A DNA stretch of 64,000 nt, taken from NCBI RefSeq assembly GCF_032917945.1, contig NZ_CP136624.1, positions 4,650,001 to 4,714,000 of the forward strand, read 5' to 3'. The DNA is from Bradyrhizobium sp. sBnM-33 (lineage in GTDB: Bacteria > Pseudomonadota > Alphaproteobacteria > Rhizobiales > Xanthobacteraceae). The notes under the pieces were generated by a model that saw only the letters and a program-made list of their open reading frames with translations, ran no database searches and was not told where the DNA came from. Both the position numbers and the translations under genes were made by a program. Below are positions 36,631 through 45,396 of this stretch, one piece after another (position 1 is the first letter of the stretch; each line of letters begins with the position of its first letter).

Positions 36631-37431
36631 ATGGCCGAAATCGTTCCCCCGCGCCCCGCATCCACGATCCTGCTGCTGCGCGACAGCGCTGACGCCAAGG
36701 AAATCGAAGTGTTCATGATGGTTCGCCATTATGAAATCGACTTCAATTCCGGCGCGCTGGTGTTTCCCGGCGGCAGTGTCGACAAGGGCGACAAGGAGAT
36801 CATCACGCGGCCCGAACTCTATTCGGGAGGCGAGGGGCTCGACGAAGCAACGCTGAGCTTTCGGATTGCCGCGGTCCGCGAAACGTTTGAAGAAAGCGGC
36901 ATCCTGCTGGCGCGGCCAAACGGCTCGCGGGCGCTGGTCGATGCCAAGCGTGCGAGCGAGATCGAAGCGGCACATCGCGCCGACCTCTGCGACGGCAAGA
37001 TCACGTTCCTCAAGGTACTGACCGACAACGGCATGGTGCTGGCGCTCGACGAACTCGTTCCCTACGCGCACTGGATCACGCCGGAGGGGATGCCCAAGCG
37101 GTTCGACACCTGGTTCTTCCTCGCCGCCGCACCGCCGGAGCAGGTCGGCGCCCATGACGGCAGGGAATCCACCGACTCGATCTGGGTCTCGCCGCGCGAG
37201 GCGCTGGAGGGCGGCGAGAGCGGGCGCTTCAAGCTGCCGTTCCCGACCACCCGCAACCTGATCAAGCTCGGCAAGTATGCCAGCGTGAAAGCTGCGCTCG
37301 ATGACTCCAGGGGCAAATCCGTCGTCACCGTGACGCCGGTGATGACCAGGAACAATGGCGGCCGGCAGCTCCGCATCCCGCTCGAGGCCGGCTATGACGG
37401 CGAGGTGTTCGAGGTCGGCTCCGTCGGCTGA
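36631..37431 (+). CDS. NUDIX hydrolase, possible CoA pyrophosphatase type
   Basis: 266 residues. PRPASTILLLRDSADAKEIEVFMMVRH opens the fold; the NUDIX box is split: FPGGSVDKGDKE, then an insertion, then FRIAAVRETFEESGILLARP containing the RExxEExG core. The C-terminus has YAHWITPEGMPKRFDTWFFLA. This long eukaryote-like arrangement resembles NUDT19/NUDT7-type hydrolases that cleave CoA esters. It starts 4 bases after the aldolase gene and so is probably cotranscribed; hydrolysing acyl-CoA would suit the cluster, but this is inference. Confidence 0.88.
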   Translation: MAEIVPPRPASTILLLRDSADAKEIEVFMMVRHYEIDFNSGALVFPGGSVDKGDKEIITRPELYSGGEGLDEATLSFRIAAVRETFEESGILLARPNGSRALVDAKRASEIEAAHRADLCDGKITFLKVLTDNGMVLALDELVPYAHWITPEGMPKRFDTWFFLAAAPPEQVGAHDGRESTDSIWVSPREALEGGESGRFKLPFPTTRNLIKLGKYASVKAALDDSRGKSVVTVTPVMTRNNGGRQLRIPLEAGYDGEVFEVGSVG

Positions 37432-37544
37432 CACAGTTCGACATGTAAGGAAGTATGTTTGCACGCCCGCGCTGTAGATTGCCCTTCTACAGCAATCGAG
37501 AGCGGATCGGCGGCGCCGCATCGAAGAAGCAATCCGCGACCGCT

Positions 37545-37967
37545 TCATGTGAGGAAGGCATCGACCAGCGCCTGGTCATGGTCGTAGACCCAGCATTCCG
37601 CCAGCAGTCCGTCCCGCACGGCGTACACCAGCAGGCGCTCCACTTCGGCCGTCCTGCCGTCGCGCTCAAAGCGTTCTCGAACCAGCAGTGCGCCGCGTTC
37701 GGGACCGGCCATGACGTCGACGATCGCGAGCAGCTTGCGATTGGTGCGCCTTGTGACCTCGGCCAGGACGCCGAGCGCGGCGGCCTTGCCCGAGTGGTCG
37801 CCGGCGAGCGGGTTGCGGCCGAAATAATGCAGCGTGAAGTCGTCGTGATAGCAGGCGGTAAGCGCAGCGCGGTCGCCTGCGAGCCATGCCGCGGCATAGC
37901 GGCCGACGGCCTGCCGCGTGTGCTCGATTGCGGCTTGGTCCTCGATTCCGGATCGATTATTTGCCAT
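37545..37967 (-). CDS. SnoaL/NTF2-like fold protein
   Basis: 140 residues from ATG 37967 with GAGGACA upstream. One NTF2-like cone: VGRYAAAWLAGDRAALTACYHDDFTLHYFGRNPLAGDHSGKAA, then NRKLLAIVDVMAGPERGALLVRERFERDGR and YAVRDGLLAECWVYDHDQALVDAF. Members include polyketide cyclases, isomerases and binding proteins; no catalytic set can be fixed. Divergent from the AraC-type gene 83 bases away, which may control it. Confidence 0.85.
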   Translation of the reverse strand: MANNRSGIEDQAAIEHTRQAVGRYAAAWLAGDRAALTACYHDDFTLHYFGRNPLAGDHSGKAAALGVLAEVTRRTNRKLLAIVDVMAGPERGALLVRERFERDGRTAEVERLLVYAVRDGLLAECWVYDHDQALVDAFLT

Positions 37968-38050
37968 TGTCCTCAACTCGCTGATCTTCGGCATCTCCGA
38001 GACTAGACCGGCCGGACCAGGCGGGCTTTCAGAAACTGGCTATTGGCGCA

Positions 38051-38812
38051 ATGACAGCAGCGAAACTGATCGGGTGGGGCGCTCGCGTGCTGTATCTGGG
38101 CCCGGCCTTCGGGTTGACGCCGCACCGGAATGCGACTGCCGTTCTTGCCATCGGGCTCGATGGACCGCTGGAGGTCGCCGACGATCCCGGGGATCGCATG
38201 ACGCGGTATCGCGTGGCCCGCAGCGTGCTGATCCTGCCCAACACCCTTCATCATCTGCGCATCGAACGGGGCCGGATGGCATTCCTCTACGTCGATCCGC
38301 TAGGGCGCGATCTTCGCGCGCTGATCGCCCGGATGACGGAACCGACGCCGCGCGGGGCCTTCGAGTTGAGGGAGGAGGCCGCCGTGGTCGATGTGATGAC
38401 GAAGCTGGCGGAAGGCCGCATCTGCCGACAGGAGGGCCGCACTTCGCTCGGTGAGTTGCTGGGCGTCGGGACGCACAAGCGAGCCACGACGCGGATTGCC
38501 GCAGCGCTGCGGCATATGCGGGACGAGCCCCACCTTGCCCACCGGCTGACCACGCTGGCGACCCGGGCCGGCCTTTCGCCGTCCCGATTTCTGCATCTGT
38601 TCAAGGCGGAGACGGGGGTGCCGCTGCGGCGCTACCGCATCTGGAATCGCATGGGCGCGGCCGTCCGCGCCTGTGGCGAGGGCGCATCCTTGACGGAGGC
38701 CGCCCATGCTGCCGGATTCGCAAGCTCGTCACACTTTTCCAGCGCATTTCGCGAGATGTTCGGCATGATGCCGTCGGACTTGGCGAAGGCCCTGCAAGCA
38801 GGGGCGGACTGA
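38051..38812 (+). CDS. AraC-family transcriptional regulator
   Basis: 253 residues. The N-terminal half is a diverged cupin-like sensor (LYLGPAFGLTPHRNATAVLAIGLDGP, with SVLILPNTLHHLRIE). The C-terminus (about 150-245) has both HTH units of the family: LTTLATRAGLSPSRFLHLFKAETGVPLRRYRIWNRM and LTEAAHAAGFASSSHFSSAFREMFGMMPSDL. It likely regulates the divergent NTF2-like gene or itself; the ligand is unknown. Confidence 0.92.
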   Translation: MTAAKLIGWGARVLYLGPAFGLTPHRNATAVLAIGLDGPLEVADDPGDRMTRYRVARSVLILPNTLHHLRIERGRMAFLYVDPLGRDLRALIARMTEPTPRGAFELREEAAVVDVMTKLAEGRICRQEGRTSLGELLGVGTHKRATTRIAAALRHMRDEPHLAHRLTTLATRAGLSPSRFLHLFKAETGVPLRRYRIWNRMGAAVRACGEGASLTEAAHAAGFASSSHFSSAFREMFGMMPSDLAKALQAGAD

Positions 38813-38940
38813 CCCCGACCAACGGCTCGGCCGCGTAACAATCCAGCTCATATCCCGCTATTAACCACTCGCCGGCATGTTCCCCACGGCCCGAAATCCA
38901 TCGTATATTGCGCCCCGACAGGAGCCCGGCCCCGACCCAC

Positions 38941-41619
38941 ATGACCGCTGAAACGCCGCCGAATTCGCCACCGCGATCGTTCTCGCTTTCGATCGGTCAA
39001 CTGACATTCGGCAGTTTCATGCTGGTGCTGGCGGTGATCATCATCACCTCGACTGCCAGCGTGATTGCCATCCGCCACATCGATGCGACCTTTGCCGAGC
39101 TGCAGCGGCTGCAGAGCGTTGGCGATCTGGCCGAGGATATTGATCGCCGCATGAACGAATTGCGGCTGGCGGCGCGGGATTTCGTCACTGATCGCGGCAA
39201 CCAGTCGCTCCAGGTGGGCGAGGCCGCCAACGCGCTCGGCGAAATCTTGAAGAAGACGCGGCTGGAGCTAGCGCCAGAGCAGCAGGACATGATCGACGGC
39301 GTCACCGAGCGCCTGGCAACCTACCGCACCGGCATCGAGCGGATTTCCGCGCTGATCAACCGCCGCGCCGAGATGATCGTCGCGTTGCCGCCCTTGCGCG
39401 AAGAATTCGATGCGGCCATCGTCGAGGCGTCCGATCCCCACCTTGCGATGGCCCTGGCTCAGACCCAGAGCCGGATCGCCTCGGCGTTGCTGGCGCACAA
39501 CCCTTCGGCTGCCGAACAGGCTGCCGAAAGCATGCGCTCGATGACGATTGCGGACCCAAAGCTGCGCGCGATCGTTGACGATTATGCGCTGGCGATCGTC
39601 AACATATCGATCCGCGAACGGCAGATATCCGACATAGACAGAGAAGTGCTCGGGGCGGAGGGCCGCCTGATCCAGCGCGTCACCGAATTGTTGCGCGACG
39701 TCAGCGAGCGGCGGGGGCGCGTCCTCTCACGCGATTTTGCGAGGACCCTGACGGAAGCGAAATGGCAGAGCATCGTTCTCGGCACCGCCGGCGTCCTTAT
39801 CGGATTGTTTGCGTCGCTGCTGGTGGTTCGGCGCACCGTGCGTCCTCTCGCCGCGATTGCAAGTTCGATCCGAGCGGTGTCCGGCGGCGAGAAGAACGCC
39901 TCGATCCCGGCGACCGACGTGGACAACGAGATCGGCGACATTGCCCGCGCCGCCGAAGTATTCCGGCAGACGCTGGTCGATGCTGACACTGCGCGCGAGG
40001 CCGCGGTGCGTGCGCTCGCCGAACAGCGGCTTGCGGAGGAAAGCTACCGCAAGCTGTTCGAGTCCTCGGTCGACGGAATTTACGTCACGACGCCCGGCGG
40101 CGCGCTGCTGAACGCCAACCCGGCGCTGGCGCGGATGATGGGCTATGCCACGCCGCAGGATCTGATCAACGGCATCGGCGACATCGCGGATACCGTTTAC
40201 GTTCAACCCGAAGCGCGGACGGAATATCAGCGGCTGATGCAGCGCCACGGCATGGTGCGTGAATACGAGTACCAGGTTCGCACGCGCAACGGCTCGGTGC
40301 TGTGGCTGTCCGACAGCGCGAGTGCTGTGCACAACGAGGCCGGCATTATCGTCCGCTACGAAGGAACGGTGCGCGACATCACCGACCAGAAGCGCGCCGA
40401 GGATGCAATCGCCGAAGGCCGCCGCTTGCTGCAAATGGTGATCGACACCGTACCTGCGGTCATCAACGTCAAGGACAAGCAGCTCCGCTACGTCCTGATG
40501 AACCGCTATATGGCCGGCATTTTCGGAGTCGAGCCGGGGGATGCGATCGGCCGCACCACCGCCGAGTTGATGTCGCGCTACGGCGCGGAAAAGACCGACG
40601 AGCCCGACAAGCGGGTTCTGGCGGCCGGCAAGGAGCTCGGCTTCTATGAGGAAGAATATAAGGACGCGTCCGGCCATATGCGGCAATGGCTGGTCAATAA
40701 GCTGCCGATCCTGGATGCGGCCGGCGAAATCGAGAATATCGTCACCGTCGCGCTCGACATCGGGGAGCGCAAGCGCGTCGAATCCGAGATGCGCAAGGCC
40801 AAGGATGCGGCGGAGGGCGCGCTGCGGAACTTGCGCGAGACGCAGAATTCGCTGATCGAGGCGGAAAAGCTCGCCGCGTTGGGGCGGCTGGTGGCCGGCG
40901 TCGCCCACGAGGTCAACAATCCCGTCGGCATCAGCCTGACGGTGGCGTCCGCGCTGGAGCGCAAAACGTCAAACTTCGCGGCAGAGGTCGCCCGTGGCGA
41001 GCTGCGGCGGTCCAGCCTCAACGATTTTCTCCAGACCAGCCGGGATGCATCGTCCCAACTCGTCGCCAATCTCAACCGCGCCGCCGAACTGATCCAGTCG
41101 TTCAAGCAGGTTGCCGCCGACCGCAACTATTCGGACCAGCGCACCTTCGATCTCGGCGATCTCACCGAGCAGGTGGTGATGTCCTTGCGGCCGGGCCTGC
41201 GCAAGCACAATCTCACGCTGAACGTCGAGTGCCAGCCCAACCTGATGATGAACAGCTATCCCGGACCGTACGGACAAGTGCTGACCAATCTCTTCCTGAA
41301 TTCGGTGGCGCATGCGTTCCCAGACGGCAAGCCGGGCACGGTCGACATCCAGGTGCGGGAGTCCGGCAAGGACAATGTCGAGATCATCTTTTCCGACAAT
41401 GGGTGCGGCATGAGCCTCGACGTCCGCCGCCGCGCCTTCGATCCGTTCTTCACCACGCGGCGCGATCAGGGCGGCACCGGGCTCGGCCTGCACATCGTCT
41501 ACAGCATCGTCACGACCCGCCTCGGCGGACGGCTCGACCTCGATTCGCAGCCGGGCGGTGGCACGCGCATTCAGATGATCCTGCCACGCACAGCTCCGCT
41601 TGAGCAGGCAGCGGAATAG
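38941..41619 (+). CDS. Membrane PAS-domain sensor histidine kinase
   Basis: 892 residues from ATG 38941. Order: TM helix about 26-46 (FGSFMLVLAVIIITSTASVI), a periplasmic helical sensor to about 275, TM2 (VLGTAGVLIGLFASLLVV), HAMP (about 296-350), PAS-1 (about 370-480, YRKLFESSVDGIYVTTPGGA), PAS-2 (about 490-610, MVIDTVPAVINVKDKQL), then the kinase core. The phospho-acceptor lies in GVAHEVNNPVG near 657, followed by ATPase boxes NLFLNSVAHAF, FSDNGCGMS and GTGLGLHIVYS. The HExNNP form is typical of DctB-like kinases. No response regulator is adjacent, so it is an orphan. Confidence 0.93.
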   Translation: MTAETPPNSPPRSFSLSIGQLTFGSFMLVLAVIIITSTASVIAIRHIDATFAELQRLQSVGDLAEDIDRRMNELRLAARDFVTDRGNQSLQVGEAANALGEILKKTRLELAPEQQDMIDGVTERLATYRTGIERISALINRRAEMIVALPPLREEFDAAIVEASDPHLAMALAQTQSRIASALLAHNPSAAEQAAESMRSMTIADPKLRAIVDDYALAIVNISIRERQISDIDREVLGAEGRLIQRVTELLRDVSERRGRVLSRDFARTLTEAKWQSIVLGTAGVLIGLFASLLVVRRTVRPLAAIASSIRAVSGGEKNASIPATDVDNEIGDIARAAEVFRQTLVDADTAREAAVRALAEQRLAEESYRKLFESSVDGIYVTTPGGALLNANPALARMMGYATPQDLINGIGDIADTVYVQPEARTEYQRLMQRHGMVREYEYQVRTRNGSVLWLSDSASAVHNEAGIIVRYEGTVRDITDQKRAEDAIAEGRRLLQMVIDTVPAVINVKDKQLRYVLMNRYMAGIFGVEPGDAIGRTTAELMSRYGAEKTDEPDKRVLAAGKELGFYEEEYKDASGHMRQWLVNKLPILDAAGEIENIVTVALDIGERKRVESEMRKAKDAAEGALRNLRETQNSLIEAEKLAALGRLVAGVAHEVNNPVGISLTVASALERKTSNFAAEVARGELRRSSLNDFLQTSRDASSQLVANLNRAAELIQSFKQVAADRNYSDQRTFDLGDLTEQVVMSLRPGLRKHNLTLNVECQPNLMMNSYPGPYGQVLTNLFLNSVAHAFPDGKPGTVDIQVRESGKDNVEIIFSDNGCGMSLDVRRRAFDPFFTTRRDQGGTGLGLHIVYSIVTTRLGGRLDLDSQPGGGTRIQMILPRTAPLEQAAE

Positions 41620-41634
41620 GCGCGCGCTCGGCCG

Positions 41635-41985
41635 CTAGTTGATATCAGCCAATTTGTGCAGCGTGGCGCCGAAGATCTGGCTTGCTTTGCCGACAAGCGC
41701 GGTTCCATTCATGCTGCCGCGGGTGTCGGTAAAGGTTCCGGACACGCCGATGCCGACAGGGGCGGGGCCGCCGAACAGTGGATTGTCATTGTCGCGCGGG
41801 GTGGTGTGACGCTGCACCAGGACCTCGCCCTTGAAGGTATCGCCCTTCACCGTGTAGCTGCCGGTATAAAACAGGTAGGCGTCGCCGCCGAGAATTTGGC
41901 CGTCCCGGAACAGAATAACCCCGCTCCCCTTGCCGATGCGTCCATCCAGCAGGGTGACGTGGATCGAATACAGCCCGTTCTTCAT
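41635..41985 (-). CDS. GrlR-family protein
   Basis: 116 residues. The pattern MKNGLYSIHVTLLDGRIGKGSGVILFRDGQILGGDAYLFYTGSY, YTVKGDTFKGEV and GVSGTFTDTRGSMNGTAL is that of GrlR, a beta-barrel repressor partner of GrlA in enteropathogenic E. coli type III secretion. No GrlA, LEE or T3SS gene is nearby; homologues in soil bacteria have no known partner, so only the fold assignment is supported. Convergent with the kinase gene. Confidence 0.82.
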   Translation of the reverse strand: MKNGLYSIHVTLLDGRIGKGSGVILFRDGQILGGDAYLFYTGSYTVKGDTFKGEVLVQRHTTPRDNDNPLFGGPAPVGIGVSGTFTDTRGSMNGTALVGKASQIFGATLHKLADIN

Positions 41986-42212
41986 GGCGTCCCAGGTGGC
42001 CGGCCGCAGCGCCCACCGAAGCCGGTCAAGGAATTATGCCAAAGCGTGGCCGGCATCGTCAACGCGTCAGGTTGCCCGCCTGTTCCCAAACCTGAAACGT
42101 ACCACCCACGACGTGACGCGGGGATGACGTGCGGAGGACCGAATCGAGTTGGCCCGCGAAATGCATAGTTTTCCTTGGCACCGGCCGGCGGGTGCTGGAG
42201 CAAGAGAAACAG

Positions 42213-42662
42213 GTGACCAACAGGATAAATTCAGGCGGCCACGTGCCGCATCGACATGCACAGAGTAGCAATCGTGAAACCACGGGCCGCCATCGTGCGG
42301 ACCGCTGGAAAGGGCCGCTCATCATCGGCAGCGTGTTGCTGATGTTGCCGCTGGCCGCGGTTCCCGGCGCGGCCCGCGATCCCGACGGGCGTTACGCCAA
42401 CTCACCGCTGAAGCAGTGGTTCGACAGTCTGAAGAGCGGAAGGGGACCGTGCTGTTCCGATGCTGATGGCAGCGCCGTCAGCGACGTGGATTGGGAATCG
42501 AAAGGCGGACACTACCGCGTTCGCATCGACGGCGAGTGGTACGACGTGCCTGAAGATGCCGTCATCACCGAGCCGAACCGGGTAGGGCGAACCATGGTCT
42601 GGCCGATCCACGGCTATCAGGGATTGAGCATCCGCTGCTTCATGCCGGGATCGATGACGTAA
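42213..42662 (+). CDS. Hypothetical exported protein
   Basis: 149 residues if GTG 42213 is used (GGAG lies upstream); GTG 42129 and ATG 42342 are alternatives. A basic N-terminus leads into LIIGSVLLMLPLAAVPGAA, a signal or anchor helix. The mature part is compact and conserved-looking: NSPLKQWFDSLKSGRGPCCSDADGSAVSDVDWESKGGHYRVRIDGEWYDVPEDAV...PIHGYQGLSIRCFMPG. Two adjacent Cys and one C-terminal Cys are present. I know this motif from uncharacterised Bradyrhizobium exported proteins; function unknown. Confidence 0.7.
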   Translation: MTNRINSGGHVPHRHAQSSNRETTGRHRADRWKGPLIIGSVLLMLPLAAVPGAARDPDGRYANSPLKQWFDSLKSGRGPCCSDADGSAVSDVDWESKGGHYRVRIDGEWYDVPEDAVITEPNRVGRTMVWPIHGYQGLSIRCFMPGSMT

Positions 42663-42690
42663 CGCGCGAGCGCTGGCCCGACCCACGACC

Positions 42691-42775
42691 GTCATACTCC
42701 GCGAAGGCGGAGTATCCAGTACGCTGCGGCCTCTCGGTTTTTGTTTGGTGCCTCGGGGATACTGGATCACCCGCT
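42691..42775. repeat. Palindromic repeat, GTCATxCCxGCGAAGGCGG type
   Basis: TCATACTCCGCGAAGGCGGA with TATCCAGTACGCTGCGGCC, mirrored by GGGGATACTGGATCACC. The CGAAGGCGG...ATCCAGTACGCTGCGGCC core recurs at 56843-56883. Confidence 0.65.
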
Positions 42776-42852
42776 GGGGCCTGTCATCGGGCGCTGAAGG
42801 CGAGACCCGGTGGCGGGTGACGACGATTCAGAAAGACATGCTCACCCGCGCG

Positions 42853-43236
42853 TCACGTATATTTTTTGTCGCGTTCGAGCAGTTCGATCGAGATGCCCTG
42901 CGGCCCGCGGATGAAGCAGATGCGAACGCCAGGCCGTATCGTGGTCGGTTCCTTCGTGAACTCGACGCCCTTCGCCTTGATCTCGGCGGCGACCACGTCG
43001 ATGTCTTTCACCGTCAGTCCGAAATGATCGAGCCCCTGATAGGGCGTCACCGGCGGCGCGTTGACGCCGTCGCCGGCGGTAACGGGTGCGATGAACACAT
43101 TGGCACCGCCGAGTTTGACGTCGATCCGCCCGGGGGCACGGACGATCTCGCCGCCCAGAATGTCCTCAAGCCAGGCTGCAGTCGCTTCGGGATCGGGGCT
43201 GCGCAAATGCACATGGTCCCAGGTAACGGTCGGCAT
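42853..43236 (-). CDS. VOC family protein (glyoxalase-like)
   Basis: 127 residues. One glyoxalase module: TWDHVHLRSPDPEATAAWLEDILGGE, ANVFIAPVTAGDG, then GLDHFGLTVKDIDVVAAEIKAKGVEFTKEP and CFIRGPQGISIELLERD. His in WDHVH and GLDHF plus Glu near the end (ISIEL) could form the metal site expected of lactoylglutathione-lyase-like enzymes. Cytoplasmic; substrate unknown. Confidence 0.87.
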   Translation of the reverse strand: MPTVTWDHVHLRSPDPEATAAWLEDILGGEIVRAPGRIDVKLGGANVFIAPVTAGDGVNAPPVTPYQGLDHFGLTVKDIDVVAAEIKAKGVEFTKEPTTIRPGVRICFIRGPQGISIELLERDKKYT

Positions 43237-43517
43237 CTCGATCAGTCTCCCTATTGTTGTTGCGGCGCTGAAGGCCGGTTAGGGCGTAGCGGCCAATGAA
43301 GCCGCCAGCCAATCCACAACGCTATCCTGCAAGCCTTGCGCCGCCGCCGCAATATTGTCGAGGTGGCATGAAACCATTTCTGCGCTGGATGATTGTTGAC
43401 GGGCGGCGGGATCCGTACAGCGGCGGTCGTGACAGAAGCCGTACGGGAAAAACGCACCGTATGGCTTTTTCATGCGCGGCACGGCAAACGCCGACGCCGC
43501 GGGGTGAGGGCGAGGCT

Positions 43518-44114
43518 ATGAGAATCGCCGGGTGGTCGTTCGGAAAGTCCGAAGCGCGGCTTGCCGTGCTGCCCGCCATCGCCATCGTCGGATGCGCCAT
43601 ATGGTTGATGCTCCCGCAAGCGAGCGATGCCGAAAGCCATTCAGCGGCGACGCCGTCTGAAGTTATCACGCAAAGCGTATCCCGCACGGATCATACGGCC
43701 GCTACTCAGGCGACCCTGACGAGTCCGGGGCCGTCAGCAGTCTCTACCGATCCCAACCAGGCGGTTGGCGCAGCGGCGCCTCTTGACATCGCACCGCCGG
43801 AAACGGTCGCCCCTGCCAAGTCGCCGCCCGACGGCCTGAAGATCATCTCGCAGTCATGGCGAAGGGGCGGGCTTGGCTCGAAAGCGCTGGTGACCTTCAC
43901 GCTTCGCAATACCAATGACTACGCGGTGAGGGACATCGAGATCGCCTGCAGTTTCATCCGCCGGGACGGCAGCCATCTGACCGACCGCAGGCGGATCATT
44001 CCCGATACCGTGAACATGAAGAGCCGGAAGCGATACGCCGGCGTGCTGGTCGGGTTCGTCAACGTCCACGCGAATAAGGCGAAATGTTCACTGGTGACGG
44101 CCAGCCGCGTTTAA
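43518..44114 (+). CDS. Exported hypothetical protein, DUF-like beta fold
   Basis: 198 residues from ATG 43518 (GGGCGAGGCT before it); the longer frame to 43296 is rejected. An N-terminal helix (LAVLPAIAIVGCAIWLML) is a signal or anchor, then a Ser/Thr/Pro/Ala-rich linker to residue 110. The C-terminal 85 residues (LKIISQSWRRGGLGSKALVTFTLRNTNDYAVRDIEIACSF...) resemble an immunoglobulin-like fold with NTNDYAVRD in a turn. Two Cys. Function not recognised. Confidence 0.7.
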   Translation: MRIAGWSFGKSEARLAVLPAIAIVGCAIWLMLPQASDAESHSAATPSEVITQSVSRTDHTAATQATLTSPGPSAVSTDPNQAVGAAAPLDIAPPETVAPAKSPPDGLKIISQSWRRGGLGSKALVTFTLRNTNDYAVRDIEIACSFIRRDGSHLTDRRRIIPDTVNMKSRKRYAGVLVGFVNVHANKAKCSLVTASRV

Positions 44115-44251
44115 CCCTGTGCGGCCGAGCTCACCTGTCATCCCCGAAATGTGCCTGCGCCTTTGAACCTTGCAAGTTGAGCAGGAACTAAACGCTATAT
44201 GGCCCGTTGGGCGATTGAACCGCGCGCCGTTCGCGCGGGGGAGCAAGATCA

Positions 44252-44740
44252 ATGCCTGTGGCGCGTTATTTCCTGTTTGTCGGCGGAGTGCTGCTCGCGC
44301 TGTTGTTGGCGATCGATGCGTTCGCGCCACAACAGGCGGTGGTCGCCGGCCAAGCTGTTTCTTCGGTCGACAAGACTTCTTCGGTCGACAAGACGGTGGT
44401 GCGCATTCGTTCCGACCAGAAGCTACCGGAGCGGGTGGTCTTTGACACCAGCCTTCCGACCATTGTTCCGCCGCTGGCCGTGACCGCCCAAGCCGTTGCG
44501 CCGCCCGCGCCTGCTGTGACCCCCGCCACGGCCGATGCCACCGCTCAGGCCCGGGCGCGGGACACGTTTGCCCAGTACGTCCCGGCGGAGGCGAAGAAGC
44601 CGGAACCGCCGATCCAGCGCAAGCGCAAGGTGGCAAAAAGCCGTCCGGGGCCGATGCAGTTCGCGCAGCCGCCGCAAATGCGGGTCGCGCAGCAGTCACA
44701 CTTTGGCTTCTTCGGTGGCCCGAGCTGGAATACCTGGTAA
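44252..44740 (+). CDS. Exported hypothetical protein with an internal 18-base tandem repeat
   Basis: 162 residues with GGGGGAGCAAGATCA before ATG 44252. Signal-like YFLFVGGVLLALLLAIDAFA; then a duplicated SSVDKT unit (44360-44395), an RIRSDQKLPERVVFDTS segment, an Ala/Pro/Thr-rich linker, a basic patch (IQRKRKVAKSRPGPMQFA) and an aromatic end (FGFFGGPSWNTW). No domain recognised. It could be a periplasmic protein that contacts nucleic acid or wall polymers through the basic patch, but this is not shown. Confidence 0.72.
   Translation: MPVARYFLFVGGVLLALLLAIDAFAPQQAVVAGQAVSSVDKTSSVDKTVVRIRSDQKLPERVVFDTSLPTIVPPLAVTAQAVAPPAPAVTPATADATAQARARDTFAQYVPAEAKKPEPPIQRKRKVAKSRPGPMQFAQPPQMRVAQQSHFGFFGGPSWNTW
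44360..44395 (+). repeat. In-frame tandem duplication of 18 bases
   Basis: TCTTCGGTCGACAAGACT is repeated head to tail with one mismatch (last base T/G), adding six residues (SSVDKT) without breaking the frame. Likely a recent slippage event. Confidence 0.9.
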
Positions 44741-44755
44741 GCCGCGCCGCCTGAT

Positions 44756-45130
44756 TTAGCGCGGCAGCTTCGGAATCTTGTCTGCAAAACCGTTGAAGCA
44801 GGTCAGCCGCTCGTCTTCTTCCTTGACGTAGCGGCAGTCACTGACGCTTTTCGCTGCCGCCGCCTTCGCTTTAGGCTGTGGCGCATAGATGGCATCGTAG
44901 CAATTGAGGCGTTCCTTGGTCGCATCGTCGATGTCCTGGCAAGCCTGTAATTTTTGGGCGACCGACAACGGTTTTTCTTTCTTGCCCGCCGTCGGATTCT
45001 TCGACCCGACCACAACCAGCGGTTTGCCGCCGATGGTGGGAGGATTGTCTGGGGCGGCCGGCGTGCTCGTTCCCTGAGCCAGCGCCGCCGCCGGATACAG
45101 GGTCGCCAGCGTCAGGATGATCTTTCTCAT
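44756..45130 (-). CDS. Secreted Cys-containing hypothetical protein
   Basis: 124 residues. A Sec signal (IILTLATLYPAAALAQ) precedes a Pro-rich linker and a helical part with four Cys in the pattern LQACQDIDDATKERLNCYDAIY...SDCRYVKEEDERLTCFNGF. The repeated ERLxCYD/ERLTCFN element recalls the short motif found in several secreted proteins of proteobacteria (for example VasI-like). Function unknown. Convergent with the preceding gene at 15 bases. Confidence 0.75.
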   Translation of the reverse strand: MRKIILTLATLYPAAALAQGTSTPAAPDNPPTIGGKPLVVVGSKNPTAGKKEKPLSVAQKLQACQDIDDATKERLNCYDAIYAPQPKAKAAAAKSVSDCRYVKEEDERLTCFNGFADKIPKLPR

Positions 45131-45396
45131 ATCGAAATTTCCGAATAGCCGTAAGCTGAACCAGCGCCTCTAGGGAGACCACGACTCCCCGACCATCGGA
45201 ATCGAAAATCCCGCTGGGCGCCCGCGTTCTCTAGCATCATCCCCGAGCGTCTGTCTAACCCGTTGATTCAATAACCATTCAATTGAGCCCGCGACGGTTT
45301 GGAGCGTGCAGCCGGGCCCTGATGTCCGCTGCAGGCGCGCTGCGGACGCTGCATTGGCGTCCATGGTGAGGTGGCCCCTACCCGGACCGAGCGATT
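45131..45396. other. Intergenic stretch before the oxdC remnant
   Basis: 266 bases without a gene. Frames here do not continue the cupin homology seen to the right, so the upstream part of the oxalate decarboxylase gene appears lost. Confidence 0.4.

Noticed and set aside
44741..44768. Hairpin GCCGCGC...GCGCGGC between convergent genes as terminator
   Set aside because: Imperfect 7-base stem overlapping the stop codon of the minus-strand gene and without a T run; too weak to annotate.
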